From: Anaerolineales bacterium UBA6663
GTDB lineage: Bacteria > Chloroflexota > Anaerolineae > Anaerolineales > UBA6663
Length of the DNA stretch: 6,197 nucleotides
Direction: 5' to 3'
Assembly: GCA_002455335.1 (NCBI GenBank)
Contig: DKKP01000325.1
Location: forward strand, 1 to 6,197
Part shown: positions 5,795 to 6,197 of the stretch, piece by piece
How positions within the stretch are numbered: the first letter of the stretch is position 1
Layout: every line of letters starts with the position of its first letter
Made by a program: the position numbers and the translations under genes
Notes under the pieces: generated by a model
Told to the model about the DNA's origin: nothing
What the model saw: only the letters and a program-made list of their open reading frames with translations
Databases searched by the model: none

Positions 5795-6197
5795 TCAGGG
5801 CACATGGGCGACCGTGCTCCAGCCGCCGTCGATCAGCAGGGTGTGGCCGTTGATCATATGCGCCGCCGGATCCGTCAGATACAGCAGCGCGTTGGCCACA
5901 TCCTCGGGCCGGCCGCAGCGACCGGTCGGGGTCACACCCGCCCAATGAGCCTCGTACGCCGGGTCGTCGCGCAGATTGCGCTCGTTCACGGTGGCGCCGA
6001 TGCCCAATGCGTTGACCGTGATCCCGTGCCGGCCCAACTCGAGCCCAAGCACCCGGGCCATGTGGAAGAGCCCGGCCTTCGTCACGGCGTAGGCCGAGCA
6101 GTTGGGCAACGCGACAGAGCCTGTGACCGAAGAAGAAAAGATGATGCGGCCGCCGAACGAGTCGGCGGGGCCGCCGAACGAGTCGGCGGGGCCGCCG
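5795..6197 (-). CDS. Short-chain dehydrogenase/reductase, C-terminal part (cut by window edge)
   Basis: The open frame enters from the right edge and ends at a TGA at 5795-5797, giving 134 residues. This is the second half of a classical SDR of about 250 residues; the glycine-rich NAD(P) motif is outside. Visible are the catalytic Ser region IIFSSSVTGS, the catalytic Tyr and Lys in YAVTK (codons at 6089-6091 and 6077-6079), ITVNALGIGATVNERN, the GRPEDVANALLYL helix and the C-terminal GHTLLIDGGW. The usual PG after NA-x-x is IG here. The TTG at 6107-6109 is an internal Leu, not a start. Near the edge the protein repeats GGPADSF in tandem just before the strand leading to the catalytic Ser. Placed directly upstream of xylD, it may oxidise an aldose such as xylose at C1, or a downstream sugar-acid intermediate; from memory it does not closely resemble Caulobacter XylB. 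Confidence 0.88.
   Translation of the reverse strand, partial: GGPADSFGGPADSFGGRIIFSSSVTGSVALPNCSAYAVTKAGLFHMARVLGLELGRHGITVNALGIGATVNERNLRDDPAYEAHWAGVTPTGRCGRPEDVANALLYLTDPAAHMINGHTLLIDGGWSTVAHVP
6149..6197. repeat. 21-bp tandem repeat inside the SDR gene
   Basis: Two identical 21-base units lie at 6149-6169 and 6170-6190, and the last seven bases (6191-6197) repeat the first seven of the unit. On the minus strand each unit keeps the SDR frame and encodes GGPADSF. The total copy number is unknown because the array meets the window edge. Confidence 0.92.

Noticed and set aside
1..6197. Apparent abundance of GATC sites across the window
   Set aside because: Most fall where Ile (ATC) and Asp/Glu codons meet in GC-rich coding sequence. 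Without counts against a codon-matched expectation this cannot be called a signal.

Overview
This is a GC-rich window (about two thirds G+C by eye) with tightly packed genes, clear Shine-Dalgarno sites and ATG starts. The protein types point to a Pseudomonadota bacterium. The XylD-type dehydratase closely matches, from memory, the Caulobacter xylonate dehydratase, and the aldo/keto reductase closely matches E. coli YajO. Genus cannot be fixed from this sequence alone.

Layout, left to right. (1) 1-479, minus strand: the N-terminal 159 residues of a glycoside hydrolase family 3 beta-glucosidase/beta-xylosidase, cut by the window edge. (2) 480-756: a divergent intergenic region with a perfect TATAAT box for the hydrolase gene and a cluster of short repeats beside it. 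(3) 757-3836, plus strand: three genes in a row, an AraC-family regulator of the AraC_N (YqhC-like) type, a ten-helix EamA/DMT transporter and a YajO-like aldo/keto reductase. (4) 3837-3967: a convergent junction with a long near-perfect hairpin, probably a terminator. (5) 3968-6197, minus strand: an intact sugar-acid dehydratase (xylonate dehydratase, XylD type), preceded in its operon by a short-chain dehydrogenase whose N-terminal part lies beyond the window.

How the parts may fit together (inference): the hydrolase would release sugars from beta-linked oligosaccharides, an SDR such as the partial one could oxidise an aldose at C1, and XylD dehydrates the aldonate to a 2-keto-3-deoxy acid. 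That is the oxidative (Weimberg or Dahms type) route for D-xylose. The regulator, exporter and reductase resemble an aldehyde or metabolite handling module, as in the E. coli YqhC regulon, where an AraC-type protein controls reductases.

I see no RNA genes, CRISPR arrays, insertion sequences or phage genes, and no clearly unprecedented system. The most unusual sequence feature is an in-frame 21-bp tandem repeat inside the SDR gene, which runs off the right edge. Next come the long convergent hairpin and the repeat cluster in the divergent promoter region.
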